From: a virus
Length of the DNA: 35,210 nucleotides
Direction: 5' to 3' (one strand)
IMG/VR virus record: IMGVR_UViG_3300022200_000171
Span: 1 to 35,210 of that record
How positions within the stretch are numbered: the stretch's first letter is position 1; every line of letters starts with the position of its first letter. The notes under the pieces are model-generated. The model was given only the letters and a program-made list of their open reading frames with translations. It did not search any database and was not told where the DNA came from. The position numbers and the translations under genes are program-made. Below, one piece after another: positions 17,101 through 24,564 of this stretch.

Positions 17101-18507
17101 TACTATACCACTCGATCTCTCGGCCTTAAACAAGGTGCTGAACTTGACCTGTGGTATGCTCGTATGGCCAAGCAGTTTGATATGTCTGTCCAAGATATGA
17201 AGGACATTCGTCAAATCTTTATTGACTCGGCTCGTTACGAGATTAATCCTGAAGTTATGGCAGAGGGTTTCACCACTGGTGCCAGTACCTTCCGCCCTCG
17301 TTCTAACCTTGGCAAGGTTGCACTCCACAGCACAAAGAAAAACTGGGATGTAGCAAGTAAGTACGGTATGTTCTTCTTTAACAAAGGGGAACAGATGAGC
17401 CGGGTTACTGCCTTTGGTGCTTCCATAATGAAGTTCAAAGGTAAGAACCCTAGTGTCCGATTTAACTCTGAGCAAGCTCGTAAGTTCATCACAGACAAGG
17501 AGCAAGCTTATACTCTCCGTATGACACAAACGAACAAGGGTCAAATACAGCATGGCCTGATGCGGGTGCCGTTGCAGTTCTATTCGTTCATGTTCCGATC
17601 CTTTGAGAGTATCTTTGTTGGTCGGGGTCTCACAGGAGCAGAGAGACTGAAGCTGGCCGGTATGTTGATGCCTATGTACGGCACTGTTGGTGTTGGCATT
17701 GTCGATTCTGAGAGTGTCAAAGAAGCTATCAACTACGTTCTTCCAGAAGACATGAAGATTACTTCAGATAGCTTTACATACGACCTTATTAAACGTGGTC
17801 CTATTGATGCTATCACAGAGTGGGCTGGTGTGGGTACAGCTATTGCAGAAAGACTTTCGGTGTCTGACGGTGTGAAGGACACCATCAGAGGTTTCCAAGA
17901 AGACACCTTGATTGAAGCTGTTCTTGGTGCGGGTGGTGGCAAGACAATGGAGACTGGCTCCAAAGTCTTCTCTGCCTTTGCAAACCTTGTCTCTGGGAAT
18001 ACTGAAACTTCCAAGATCAAACTTGCAGAAGCTTTCCGTAACGTCAAGTTCATTGACAATGCGGCTAAGATCAGAGGCATCATGTTTGATGATGTGCTTC
18101 GTACTAAGACCGGTAAACAAATCCATGGTCTCGACATCACCATGGGTGAGACTATTGCTCTTGCTCTTGGTATTCCGATCAAGGAAGTAGAAGAACACTA
18201 CGGTGCCATGGACCTTATCTATGCCTCTGGTGCTGAGTACAAAAGGGTCAGCAAGGGTGTTGAAGGTCTTATCAACGAGTTCTGGCAGGCAGTAGAAGAC
18301 GGTAATGAAAACCGTTCTATTCGACTGACAGAAGAAATCGAATCAGTAATCAGGTGGTCAAGCCTTACGGAAGCCCAAAAAGGCTCTATTCGTATGCGGC
18401 TGTTTAATGGGCCAACGGGTCAATTCACTTGGGATATTTACAAAAAGCTTCTCGACCTTGGTCTTGTCAGTGAAGCAGAACGATATGCTAACTCAGTAGG
18501 AAACTAA
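14104..18507 (+). CDS. Large internal virion / DNA-ejection protein (gp16-like, no lysozyme domain seen)
   Basis: The 1467-aa protein is the largest in the window, mostly helical, with a hydrophobic segment at about residues 230-255 (INFLFALLDVVPSIGG) and a C-terminal part with VPLQFYSFMFRSFESIF followed by TGAERLKLAGMLMPMYGTVG, a pattern seen in gp16-type ejection proteins. T7 gp16 (1318 aa) spans the periplasm during ejection and carries an N-terminal transglycosylase. I see no E-S or G-L-x-Q lysozyme signature here, and a lysozyme is instead encoded separately at 20547-22100. Order differs from T7: the large protein precedes the mid-sized internal protein. Confidence 0.8.
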   Translation: MVEFLGENNSVFFLGEDVVTEAATKKKPEPFKSSDLESIVVSGKTIDETTPEDIAATVQETNNHVLVTVDKAINEKEDSEKALGKLTSTQRKQNQISPTDYWAMQLEAFRNDELPDLAALSASKIQYTVDAINKASEDQSNRYGVIANFADRVLRDIVYESWVKVFKKDDFKEAEKIFGAISGTMSLEEYKKFFDGIITDYSKQGIFIDSNPMAFEELRTIALSLGDTDPMTINFLFALLDVVPSIGGLAKTGVKGGKAVATATVTKEVAADAKAIAQISEDLAKSPTTAARVGAVAESKEVAEEAAKKIALKTDDPENLADLGPAALNPVSPNAPYSPTINAAIKDTRLKELTKEVYDYAKRALGSAFDESSVAAYVSKRQEALDNFFNRSLSDFSLDLRTGVLRATIGHYKTGLPVTKRTAEKIAAKSPEAKVIPVNAEKNQYLVQVEEVLNTDKFIRVADDTEQLSTMVSRLTDKLLQATKIASAHAVDNKTLANLAERAETGVVKLGNIAAKALGKDINKLSSKELDQVGKVVNKLQSEELASQRTWLTEEQFVKEWVKQNGSMPSQKVVKGYNAFVDASNLAYVMKSGMLIQRLHREGVRRITVKLNETVVPMAAKKHAAIPDNVEFVVDAATGRLDRLKDLKKNKSFQPKNVFEVDMDIQGGYGSSRWVYNADTIRPLEPEDVLGFNAGGPRINPEAQYFLAIQSDTDDIVDIILSTSTKKEAQKATEEIGRLMEALKKGTITDEMVEKNTSWNKYINTKEDFIKFVSDAKLDVNKVGKVVFKIRDDIVYKSADGQAFVNGGSLDEFVTFSQRRSNKPLTHYGGEPTFNENPVKSIQSQLNTASRQLAYSQYNTAAEVSLGRKVKETVNKSGGAKDYIGWTDRDYLDVLDSPKLANTQDPMILKLKELKRIFEMRKGVKTEGDKWLANAVNNATEGLTGGKVRLDSLPNIFNKYGFYSTFILDPFQFILQGMHSINIVAMAGLDDGIRGAALGYYTTRSLGLKQGAELDLWYARMAKQFDMSVQDMKDIRQIFIDSARYEINPEVMAEGFTTGASTFRPRSNLGKVALHSTKKNWDVASKYGMFFFNKGEQMSRVTAFGASIMKFKGKNPSVRFNSEQARKFITDKEQAYTLRMTQTNKGQIQHGLMRVPLQFYSFMFRSFESIFVGRGLTGAERLKLAGMLMPMYGTVGVGIVDSESVKEAINYVLPEDMKITSDSFTYDLIKRGPIDAITEWAGVGTAIAERLSVSDGVKDTIRGFQEDTLIEAVLGAGGGKTMETGSKVFSAFANLVSGNTETSKIKLAEAFRNVKFIDNAAKIRGIMFDDVLRTKTGKQIHGLDITMGETIALALGIPIKEVEEHYGAMDLIYASGAEYKRVSKGVEGLINEFWQAVEDGNENRSIRLTEEIESVIRWSSLTEAQKGSIRMRLFNGPTGQFTWDIYKKLLDLGLVSEAERYANSVGN

Positions 18508-18508
18508 T

Positions 18509-20545
18509 ATGGTCGGTGAACTTCAGCCTATCCTTAATACTCAGATCAGCCCTATTCCGGTAATCCCTGCCCCTGATTACTCTTCGGCCTTTGCTGGTTT
18601 CTTCCGGTCTATTAATAAAGAAGGTCCAAGTGTAGCAGAAATGGATAAGCAGGCAGAGCTTGCTTATGGGAATGCTATCAAAAAAGCACTTGCAATCCGA
18701 GATAAGAACCCTGTAGCTGCTGCTAAATTGGCAGACCAAGCATACCTTGACCTTGTAGCTTCTGGTGTAACACCGAACTCTGGTCAGGATAATATGTACA
18801 CTACTGCTACTGGTAAGACTCCAGCAGCTTTTGGGTTTGAAGACCAAGAAGCTTACAATATTGATGTCTGGTCTAAGTCAGAGGAGTCTGTAGGCTATAT
18901 GACTATGGCCAGAAAGTACGCACAGCTTCACCCCAATCTTAATTGGGATGAGACTCAAATCAGTGCCTATGCCAGGTCTATTTTTGAAGACCATAAAGGA
19001 AGTTCTACTGCTTTGCAGATTGAAAAGCAACGTCTTGAAATGGGGATTACCCCTGACGGGGCTAAGGTAACAACCTCTCTTCAAGCAGACTTTAATTATC
19101 TACTTGGTATGACTGACTCTATGCTTGCAGATGGTAGGGCCACTCAAGAAGAAATCAAGCAAGCCTCTAATGCTCTTTCCCAAATGATCGTTACTAAGTA
19201 TGCTCCGTTTATGGATGCAAACCCTGAGGTCAAGAATACTGTAGATCAAATGACCAAGCTTGTAACCCGGCTTGGTGATAGCAAGTTTGATTCCACCAAA
19301 GCTCTTGTGGACCAGATTTTTGAAGCTGCTCAAAAGAGCAAGCTTGACCCTTTGATGACCAGCCTTCTTATCAATCTTCTCGAAACACCCCAAGGTCAGG
19401 AACTTCTTTTGAAACAGGGTGGTAAACTTTCGGATATTACCACCGACCTTCAAAAAGTTTTTGAAAACATGCGTCTTTCAGAGGAGGGTGAAGAACCAGA
19501 AAATGGTGGAGTAAATGTAGGTGACATGAACCTTGGTGAAGTAACCAAAACCGATGACACCAAGGCCACCACTTCGGCTATCAACTTCTTTTCAGAAATT
19601 GCTTCCACTGATATTACAGTTGGTGATACCACCATCTTTACTAATGAAGCAGTTCGAAAGCAATTCACTGAGGGTGCTCTTGCCGCATCTGCTGTTGTTG
19701 CGGCACAGACAGATGCTGTTCTGTCCAAGCAACTTTTGGACAAGTTTGGCAGTCCACAGTTTGTTAAAAACCTTTCTGCACTATTCAAGGTTGATGAAAT
19801 CAGTGCCGTAAAGATTGCAGAAAGCTACCAAGGTGCTCTTGCCTCGCAGCTTAATAAAACCATGGTTTCTATGGAATCGTTGAAATCAAATCGGTTTGGG
19901 TCTGCTGTTACGGTAACCGAAGGTGGTGTACTAGAACTAGACTTTACCACTATTGATGCTAAGGTAAAGCAGTCCGATGATGAGAGGTTCAAAGACAATT
20001 GGGAGAACATCAAAGCCCTAATCATTAATGAAGGTTTTGAATCCTACCTTCGTAACACCAAGTATCTAGGAGATCGTAGCCGAGATATTGACGCCTTTGC
20101 TGGAACTAACTTCAGAGATGTCTTGAAGCTTCAGGATACTGCTCGTAATATTGACAATAAGATGACACAGGTCCAGAAAATTATCGACGGTAATTTGGAA
20201 GCTTTTGAACTTTACTCCGTTAAAGGTTCAAACACTGGTGTTGATATTGAAGAAGAAATTAAACGGGATATGGAAGCGGTTAAGATTGCCGAGGATACAG
20301 TTCGGACACTGGCAGAAACTCCTGTAGGTATTACACAGGAGACTCTTCCACCAATGGAACAGGTGACAGCAGATGAGTCGCAGCAGGCAGCAGAGGGGAC
20401 CGAACAGAATCCATTACGTCCTGCCTGGACGGGTAACAGAGAACAAGATATGGCTATTTACAATAGCCTTCCTAATGGTGCCTTCTTCCTTGATGGAAGA
20501 GGAAACCTTGCCAAGGTGGTCAAGCCAGTGGTCGGAGGCGAATAA
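18509..20545 (+). CDS. Internal virion protein, possibly gp15-like
   Basis: The 678-aa protein starts two bases after the preceding stop (TAA T ATG). It is acidic and largely helical, rich in Ala, Asp, Glu, Lys and Thr, with no membrane span: AKLADQAYLDLVASGV in the N-terminal region, TKYAPFMDANPEVKNTVDQM in the middle, RFGSAVTVTEGGVLELD as a short beta-like insertion and a Pro/Glu/Gln-rich C-terminal linker. T7 gp15 (747 aa) has similar size and composition and forms the periplasmic part of the ejectosome. The match is by size, composition and context. It ends with GGAGG, which is the ribosome-binding site for the next gene. Confidence 0.65.
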   Translation: MVGELQPILNTQISPIPVIPAPDYSSAFAGFFRSINKEGPSVAEMDKQAELAYGNAIKKALAIRDKNPVAAAKLADQAYLDLVASGVTPNSGQDNMYTTATGKTPAAFGFEDQEAYNIDVWSKSEESVGYMTMARKYAQLHPNLNWDETQISAYARSIFEDHKGSSTALQIEKQRLEMGITPDGAKVTTSLQADFNYLLGMTDSMLADGRATQEEIKQASNALSQMIVTKYAPFMDANPEVKNTVDQMTKLVTRLGDSKFDSTKALVDQIFEAAQKSKLDPLMTSLLINLLETPQGQELLLKQGGKLSDITTDLQKVFENMRLSEEGEEPENGGVNVGDMNLGEVTKTDDTKATTSAINFFSEIASTDITVGDTTIFTNEAVRKQFTEGALAASAVVAAQTDAVLSKQLLDKFGSPQFVKNLSALFKVDEISAVKIAESYQGALASQLNKTMVSMESLKSNRFGSAVTVTEGGVLELDFTTIDAKVKQSDDERFKDNWENIKALIINEGFESYLRNTKYLGDRSRDIDAFAGTNFRDVLKLQDTARNIDNKMTQVQKIIDGNLEAFELYSVKGSNTGVDIEEEIKRDMEAVKIAEDTVRTLAETPVGITQETLPPMEQVTADESQQAAEGTEQNPLRPAWTGNREQDMAIYNSLPNGAFFLDGRGNLAKVVKPVVGGE

Positions 20546-20546
20546 C

Positions 20547-22100
20547 GTGGTAGACTGGGTACAAAAAACTATTGCTGAAGACCCTATGCTTGCTAAAGTA
20601 TTTCTTGATCTTTACCTACAGGATGGGGTAAAGCCACCTGTCTGGTTGGAAGATTTTGCTAAGGAACGTAAGCAAGCAGACTTGGGCAAAGCAGAGAAGA
20701 GGGGCTTTCAGGCAGTACTCAACGAGCTTGGTTTTAACTCAGGTCGGCCTGATGGTGTTATTGGAACTAAGTCAATTGCTGCTATCAAGGCATTTCAGAA
20801 AACTTACGGGCTTGAGGAAACTGGAGAACTTGACACTACCACCCAGTTTATGTTAGACTATGCCGAAGAGACTGGTGGTAAGGCAGTAGCTGTACGAATT
20901 GGTCGTCAACAAGACCCTAGAAAAGAAACTACTCCGGGTGTAGTCGAACCACAGAGAGGTTCTTGGGAAAAGACAAACGATATTGCCTCTCGTTTGATGA
21001 GAGACTTGATGAAAGACTTTGGACTTACCCGTACCCAAGCATCAGCTTTTGTTGGAAACCTAGCCCATGAGTCTGGTAATTTCAAACAGCTTCAGGAAAT
21101 TAAGCCTCTAGTTAAAGGAAGCAAAGGCGGTTGGGGTTTTGCCCAATGGACTGGTGCTCGTAGGAAAGCTTTCGAGGCTTGGGCTGACGAAATGGGCCTT
21201 GATCCTCGGTCTTATGAAGCCAACTATGGCTACCTGAAAAGAGAGTTGAGTGCTAAAGACCCTATCATTATGAATATGGGTGTTAATACTATAAAGAATC
21301 TACAGAAAACCACCACTCTTGGCCAAGCAACAAAGTTGGTAATGGACTCTTTCCTTCGTCCTAGTGCAGAACATGCCGGTCTTGACTCAAGAATTTCATA
21401 TGCTAAACAATTTTCTGGCAAGAACATAGACGAAGAGGTGTTCACACCGAATCAGGAAACTTTTTCGGTGTCTGACAAAAACCTTTCTGGTGCCCCCCTT
21501 ACCTCACCAAGACCACGACAAAGGCCGATAGTACCAGGAGAAGGTGGTGGGGAAGGCGTCGGTGGGCTTACGGTGATGAAAAGTTCAAAGACACTTGGGA
21601 GGACATCACTGCCTGATCCTAAAAATCTTGGTATGATTGGTGGTGTAAAGGATGCTGCTTCTGGTACTGTCTGGCAGGGATTTGGAAGCTCTGGCATGGC
21701 CCATGATCCAACGTACAAGGACTACAGCCAGCTATTCAGGGAGTACACCACTACAAAAAAAGCTGGCTATGTTGCTGTAGGGAAGACCCAAGACGGTCAA
21801 GCAGTCTATGCTGCACCTGACTATGCAAAGGATAAGCAAGGCAACTATCTTATGGTAAACAAGGTAGATGCAGTGAACATGGCTAGGCAGATGGGTTCTC
21901 TTATCCCAGAAAGAGAGTGGGTAAAGAGCCTTTATGGGCAAGCAAAGCTTATCCCAATGCAGATACAGTCTATTTACAAGACACCTGGAAGTACTGGTGA
22001 CTCTGTGCTATACACCCAAAAGGTGAATGAGGTTATGAAAAAACTGGGCTACACTGGTGGATTAGTTGCACACGGTAAAGAATTTTTCTGGTTGAAGTGA
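20547..22100 (+). CDS. Virion-associated lysozyme with peptidoglycan-binding domain
   Basis: A GTG at 20547 is chosen as start: GGAGG lies 8 bases upstream inside the previous gene's end, and the earlier in-frame ATG at 20373 is inside that gene. The product is 517 aa. Residues 52-102 form a peptidoglycan-binding domain (VLNELGFNSGRPDGVIG, AIKAFQKTYGLEETG). Residues 145-290 match phage tail-lysozyme type domains: TQASAFVGNLAHESGNF with likely catalytic E175, then KGGWGFAQWTGARRKAFEAW. Residues 385-517 form a separate unrecognised domain (YVAVGKTQDGQAVYAAPDYA). It most likely cuts glycan strands at the injection site. It is followed two bases later by an amidase gene with a related binding domain. 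Confidence 0.82.
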   Translation: MVDWVQKTIAEDPMLAKVFLDLYLQDGVKPPVWLEDFAKERKQADLGKAEKRGFQAVLNELGFNSGRPDGVIGTKSIAAIKAFQKTYGLEETGELDTTTQFMLDYAEETGGKAVAVRIGRQQDPRKETTPGVVEPQRGSWEKTNDIASRLMRDLMKDFGLTRTQASAFVGNLAHESGNFKQLQEIKPLVKGSKGGWGFAQWTGARRKAFEAWADEMGLDPRSYEANYGYLKRELSAKDPIIMNMGVNTIKNLQKTTTLGQATKLVMDSFLRPSAEHAGLDSRISYAKQFSGKNIDEEVFTPNQETFSVSDKNLSGAPLTSPRPRQRPIVPGEGGGEGVGGLTVMKSSKTLGRTSLPDPKNLGMIGGVKDAASGTVWQGFGSSGMAHDPTYKDYSQLFREYTTTKKAGYVAVGKTQDGQAVYAAPDYAKDKQGNYLMVNKVDAVNMARQMGSLIPEREWVKSLYGQAKLIPMQIQSIYKTPGSTGDSVLYTQKVNEVMKKLGYTGGLVAHGKEFFWLK

Positions 22101-22101
22101 C

Positions 22102-23721
22102 ATGGCAGAGATAAACACAGACTGGCTATATTCCGAAAAGCTTGCTTTCAAGGTTGGTGCTGGACAGGATTGGCCTGAGCACTCGACTACGTTTGCAGAA
22201 GAGCAGGATAGGGATAGAAGTATTTTTCTAAGGGCCAGACCTGACATAGTTCAAAGGCTTCGTAAAGCTTATGAGGATGCTAGGAGAGAAATCCCTGCAT
22301 GGCTATCGGACTACCCCAGTTTACCTCAAGAAAAAATTTTACTGCCTACTGCTCCGACAACGGAGCCTTCACCTGTAGTGCCTCAAGAAGATGTTACTGG
22401 ACGGCCAGATATGGGAGGCTTGAGTCAGCCAAGTGTAACAACCCAAGAAGAGGTACCGTCTGAGGTTACTGCACCAACACCGTCAGAGCTTCCAGCTACT
22501 CCAGAGCCTGTACTACCACAGGAAGGTCCAACTAGTAGTCTTCCACAGCAAGGTGCAGTTGAAGGAAGGTCTATTCCAGAGGGGCCTAGAGTGGGTGAGA
22601 TTACTCAACCAGAGTTTCAAGAACCTCTGTTCGACACTAAGGCTATTAGAGAAGCAGAGACCTCTGTACAAGTATCCGGTGAACCTCCCAAATATACTAT
22701 GCCCACTTCAAAATTGTCTGGGTCTGATTACAAAGACATCCAATCCTCTCTAAATGTTTTAGGGTTTTCTGTAGGATCGGTAGATGGTGATTGGGGTCCG
22801 AAAAGTAGGGCAGGTCTAGAGGCTTATCAAAAGTCTAGGGGCTTAGAGGTTACAGGTAACATGAACCAAGAAACCTATGAACAGATGTCCAGAGACTTGA
22901 ATGATCCAGACGTTCAGCTAACCATGACTTCTGGGCCAAACTTCTATAGGGCACCTAAGTTAGAAATTGAGTCTGACGTAGAGACTAAGGGTGAGGGGAA
23001 GGACTTCGTAGGAGGTACTCCATGGCAATCTTGGACGTTCAAAAACGGTAAAAAAGCTGCTATTACCGGGAAGGAGTACAGCTTCGATATTAGAGGTGAC
23101 GAACGATCTATCATTTTCCTAGACGAAGTAGACTTCTTTAAGACAGGGGCAGGTTCAAGTAGGAAAAAAGTCCCTCCTAAGAGGATTGTTTTCCATAATA
23201 CTGCTAAAATCTACGGAGACAAGGGTGTAGCAGGATTTATGGATGCGGCCAGTGTACCCCAAGCCCACTTCTTTATTGATAGGAAGGGTCAAATTTACCA
23301 GCTATGGGACCCAGAAATTGCGGGCCAACATGCTGCGAATATGAACACAGGCAGTATAGGTATTGAGGTTGAAGGTTTCCCTACATCACACGAAGATACT
23401 GGTAAATCCTTCAAGAAGTCTGACTGGACTACCCCCGAACAACATGCTGCTGCTGCTTGGTTAGGTGAGTACCTTCTAAACAAGTACAGTACTATTGAAC
23501 ATGTGGTTTCCCACCGTGAGATAGGTTACGACAGAGAAAAAAAGGGCCCGTCACGCAAGGTGGACGGATGGAAAGAACTCCAAGCCTTTAGGAATCGTAT
23601 GGGTATGAAAGGTACATACGGGATGAATAGGGAAGGGGACACTACTGCTGATTCTAGTTCGCTTCTCTTTTTTGGAGATACGTCCGTATGGGGTCAGGGT
23701 TACTTCGGACAATCCAAGTAG
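22102..23721 (+). CDS. N-acetylmuramoyl-L-alanine amidase with peptidoglycan-binding domain
   Basis: The 539-aa protein has an N-terminal region of about 70 residues, a Pro/Glu/Thr-rich linker (80-200), a peptidoglycan-binding domain (207-262, SLNVLGFSVGSVDGDWGPKS) and a type 2 amidase domain (about 355-505). Zinc-site candidates are H365 (RIVFHNTA), H471 (VVSHREIG) and D488 in SRKVDGW; K486 matches the catalytic lysine of T7 lysozyme, where a Cys stands in place of D488. H410 in AGQHAANMN and the IGIEVEG strand are also typical. It should cleave the amide bond between muramic acid and the stem peptide. Size and linker suggest a virion enzyme or an endolysin. The C-terminus may be frameshifted (see the alternative extension at 23669-23788). 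Confidence 0.85.
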   Translation: MAEINTDWLYSEKLAFKVGAGQDWPEHSTTFAEEQDRDRSIFLRARPDIVQRLRKAYEDARREIPAWLSDYPSLPQEKILLPTAPTTEPSPVVPQEDVTGRPDMGGLSQPSVTTQEEVPSEVTAPTPSELPATPEPVLPQEGPTSSLPQQGAVEGRSIPEGPRVGEITQPEFQEPLFDTKAIREAETSVQVSGEPPKYTMPTSKLSGSDYKDIQSSLNVLGFSVGSVDGDWGPKSRAGLEAYQKSRGLEVTGNMNQETYEQMSRDLNDPDVQLTMTSGPNFYRAPKLEIESDVETKGEGKDFVGGTPWQSWTFKNGKKAAITGKEYSFDIRGDERSIIFLDEVDFFKTGAGSSRKKVPPKRIVFHNTAKIYGDKGVAGFMDAASVPQAHFFIDRKGQIYQLWDPEIAGQHAANMNTGSIGIEVEGFPTSHEDTGKSFKKSDWTTPEQHAAAAWLGEYLLNKYSTIEHVVSHREIGYDREKKGPSRKVDGWKELQAFRNRMGMKGTYGMNREGDTTADSSSLLFFGDTSVWGQGYFGQSK

Positions 23722-23788
23722 TCCTGTAGCTAAGAACGGGACAGCCACACCACCTGTTAAGCCTGAGGAGTTCTCTGTCTCAAGATGA
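23669..23788 (+). other. Alternative-frame C-terminal extension of the amidase, ending in the spanin start
   Basis: In the +1 frame relative to the amidase, the sequence is open from the T6 run at 23668-23673 past the amidase stop to TGA at 23786-23788. That TGA overlaps the ATG of the next gene (ATGA), the junction style used throughout this genome. The extension after the annotated stop reads SSPVAKNGTATPPVKP and is protein-like, and it fills an otherwise unexplained 63-base gap. A one-base slip, either on the T6 run (UUU re-pairs with UUU) or later, would join the frames. It may reflect recoding, a natural mutation or a sequence error. Confidence 0.5.
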
Positions 23789-24147
23789 AAAAAGCTATAG
23801 CCCTTACGACTGTTCTTTTCTTGTCAGCCTGTGGAGGAGGCGGTGCTTTGTCCCTATTAACAGGAGGTGGTCCTAACGTAGCTGCCAACGTACAGGCTGG
23901 CAAGGAAAATAACCAGGGTGCAAACATACAGACAGGGGAGGAGAACAACCAAGCCCTGTCTCAGTTCGAGACAACGAACACAGAAACCACCAGCATCAAC
24001 AGTGACAAAGTAACCATACTGAACCAGCAGGTTCCTATGTGGTACATCTTGTTGTTGATCCTTGGCTGGATGTTACCCTCACCGAGAGAAATCTGGAGGG
24101 GTGTCACAGAACCTTTCAGAGGTCTGTCAATTAGAAAGAAAAAGTGA
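23785..24147 (+). CDS. Probable one-component (u-)spanin lipoprotein
   Basis: The 120-aa protein has a lipoprotein signal (MKKAIALTTVLFLSAC, lipobox Cys at 16), a Gly-rich segment, a periplasmic Asn/Gln/Glu/Thr-rich region (residues 30-80) and a C-terminal membrane segment at about 85-98 (MWYILLLILGWML) followed by a basic cytoplasmic tail (RGLSIRKKK). An outer-membrane lipid anchor plus an inner-membrane C-terminal span is the architecture of unimolecular spanins such as T1 gp11, which fuse the two membranes in the last step of lysis. The gene follows the muralytic genes, which supports a lysis role. Family membership is inferred from topology. Confidence 0.65.
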   Translation: MKKAIALTTVLFLSACGGGGALSLLTGGGPNVAANVQAGKENNQGANIQTGEENNQALSQFETTNTETTSINSDKVTILNQQVPMWYILLLILGWMLPSPREIWRGVTEPFRGLSIRKKK

Positions 24148-24148
24148 T

Positions 24149-24421
24149 ATGGCTGAACGACTAGACAAATCAAAGATGAAGTGCAATAGCCCGAAGGCTA
24201 CCCCCAGCCATGGAACAAAGTCTCATGTTGTCAAGGCATGTGAGAATGGTAAGGAAAAGATTATTCGGTTTGGTCAGAAGGGTGTAAAGGGTTCTCCAAA
24301 GAAAGCTGGTGAGTCAGAAGCTTATGCTAACAGACGTAAGTCCTTCAAGGCTCGTCATGCCAAGAACATCAAGAAGGGCAAGATGAGTGCGGCCTACTGG
24401 GCAGACAAGGTGAAATGGTGA
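24149..24421 (+). CDS. Conserved small basic phage protein (DUF5872-like)
   Basis: ATG 24149 gives 90 aa; an earlier in-frame TTG at 24062 lies inside the spanin gene. The sequence is strongly basic with the conserved run KMKCNSPKATPSHGTKSHVV, then KIIRFGQKGVKGSPKK, RRKSFKARHAKNIKKGKMSA and a final AAYWADKVKW. Proteins of this pattern recur in marine phages and have been given a domain-of-unknown-function label (I believe DUF5872). Basic charge suggests DNA binding or a virion-internal role. The stop overlaps the next ATG (TGATG). Confidence 0.65.
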   Translation: MAERLDKSKMKCNSPKATPSHGTKSHVVKACENGKEKIIRFGQKGVKGSPKKAGESEAYANRRKSFKARHAKNIKKGKMSAAYWADKVKW

Positions 24422-24546
24422 TGCCAGTCAAAAAAGTTAAAGGTGGTTATCGTTGGGGTAGGACTGGGAAAGTCTACAAAGAAAGATGGAAAGCTGAGAA
24501 GCAGGGTAAAGCAGTAGAAGCTTCCAAAAAGAAAAAGGCCACCTAA
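24421..24546 (+). CDS. 41-aa lysine-rich protein ending inside the terminator loop
   Basis: ATG 24421 overlaps the previous stop by one base (TGATG). The 41-residue product starts MPVKKVKGGYRWGRTGKVYK and is one-third Lys/Arg; a K-G-G-Y-x-W-G-x-x-G-K-V-Y core is a familiar element of short phage proteins. Its TAA stop (24544-24546) lies in the loop of the following terminator hairpin. Function is unknown; its charge suggests nucleic-acid binding. Confidence 0.6.
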   Translation: MPVKKVKGGYRWGRTGKVYKERWKAEKQGKAVEASKKKKAT

Positions 24547-24564
24547 ATGGTGGCCTCTTTTTTT
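24525..24564. terminator. Bidirectional terminator between the converging arms
   Basis: A perfect 7-bp stem GGCCACC (24537-24543) / GGTGGCC (24549-24555) with a 5-base loop is followed on the + strand by TCTTTTTTT and preceded by AAAAAGAAAAA, which supplies the U-run for the opposite strand. The rightward gene's stop codon lies in the loop and the leftward gene's stop (24563-24565) lies in the T-run. It should end both transcripts. Confidence 0.9.

Noticed and set aside
17733-18198. Long minus-strand ORFs opposite the large ejection protein
   Set aside because: Coincidental open frames due to codon bias; no independent support and inconsistent with transcription direction.
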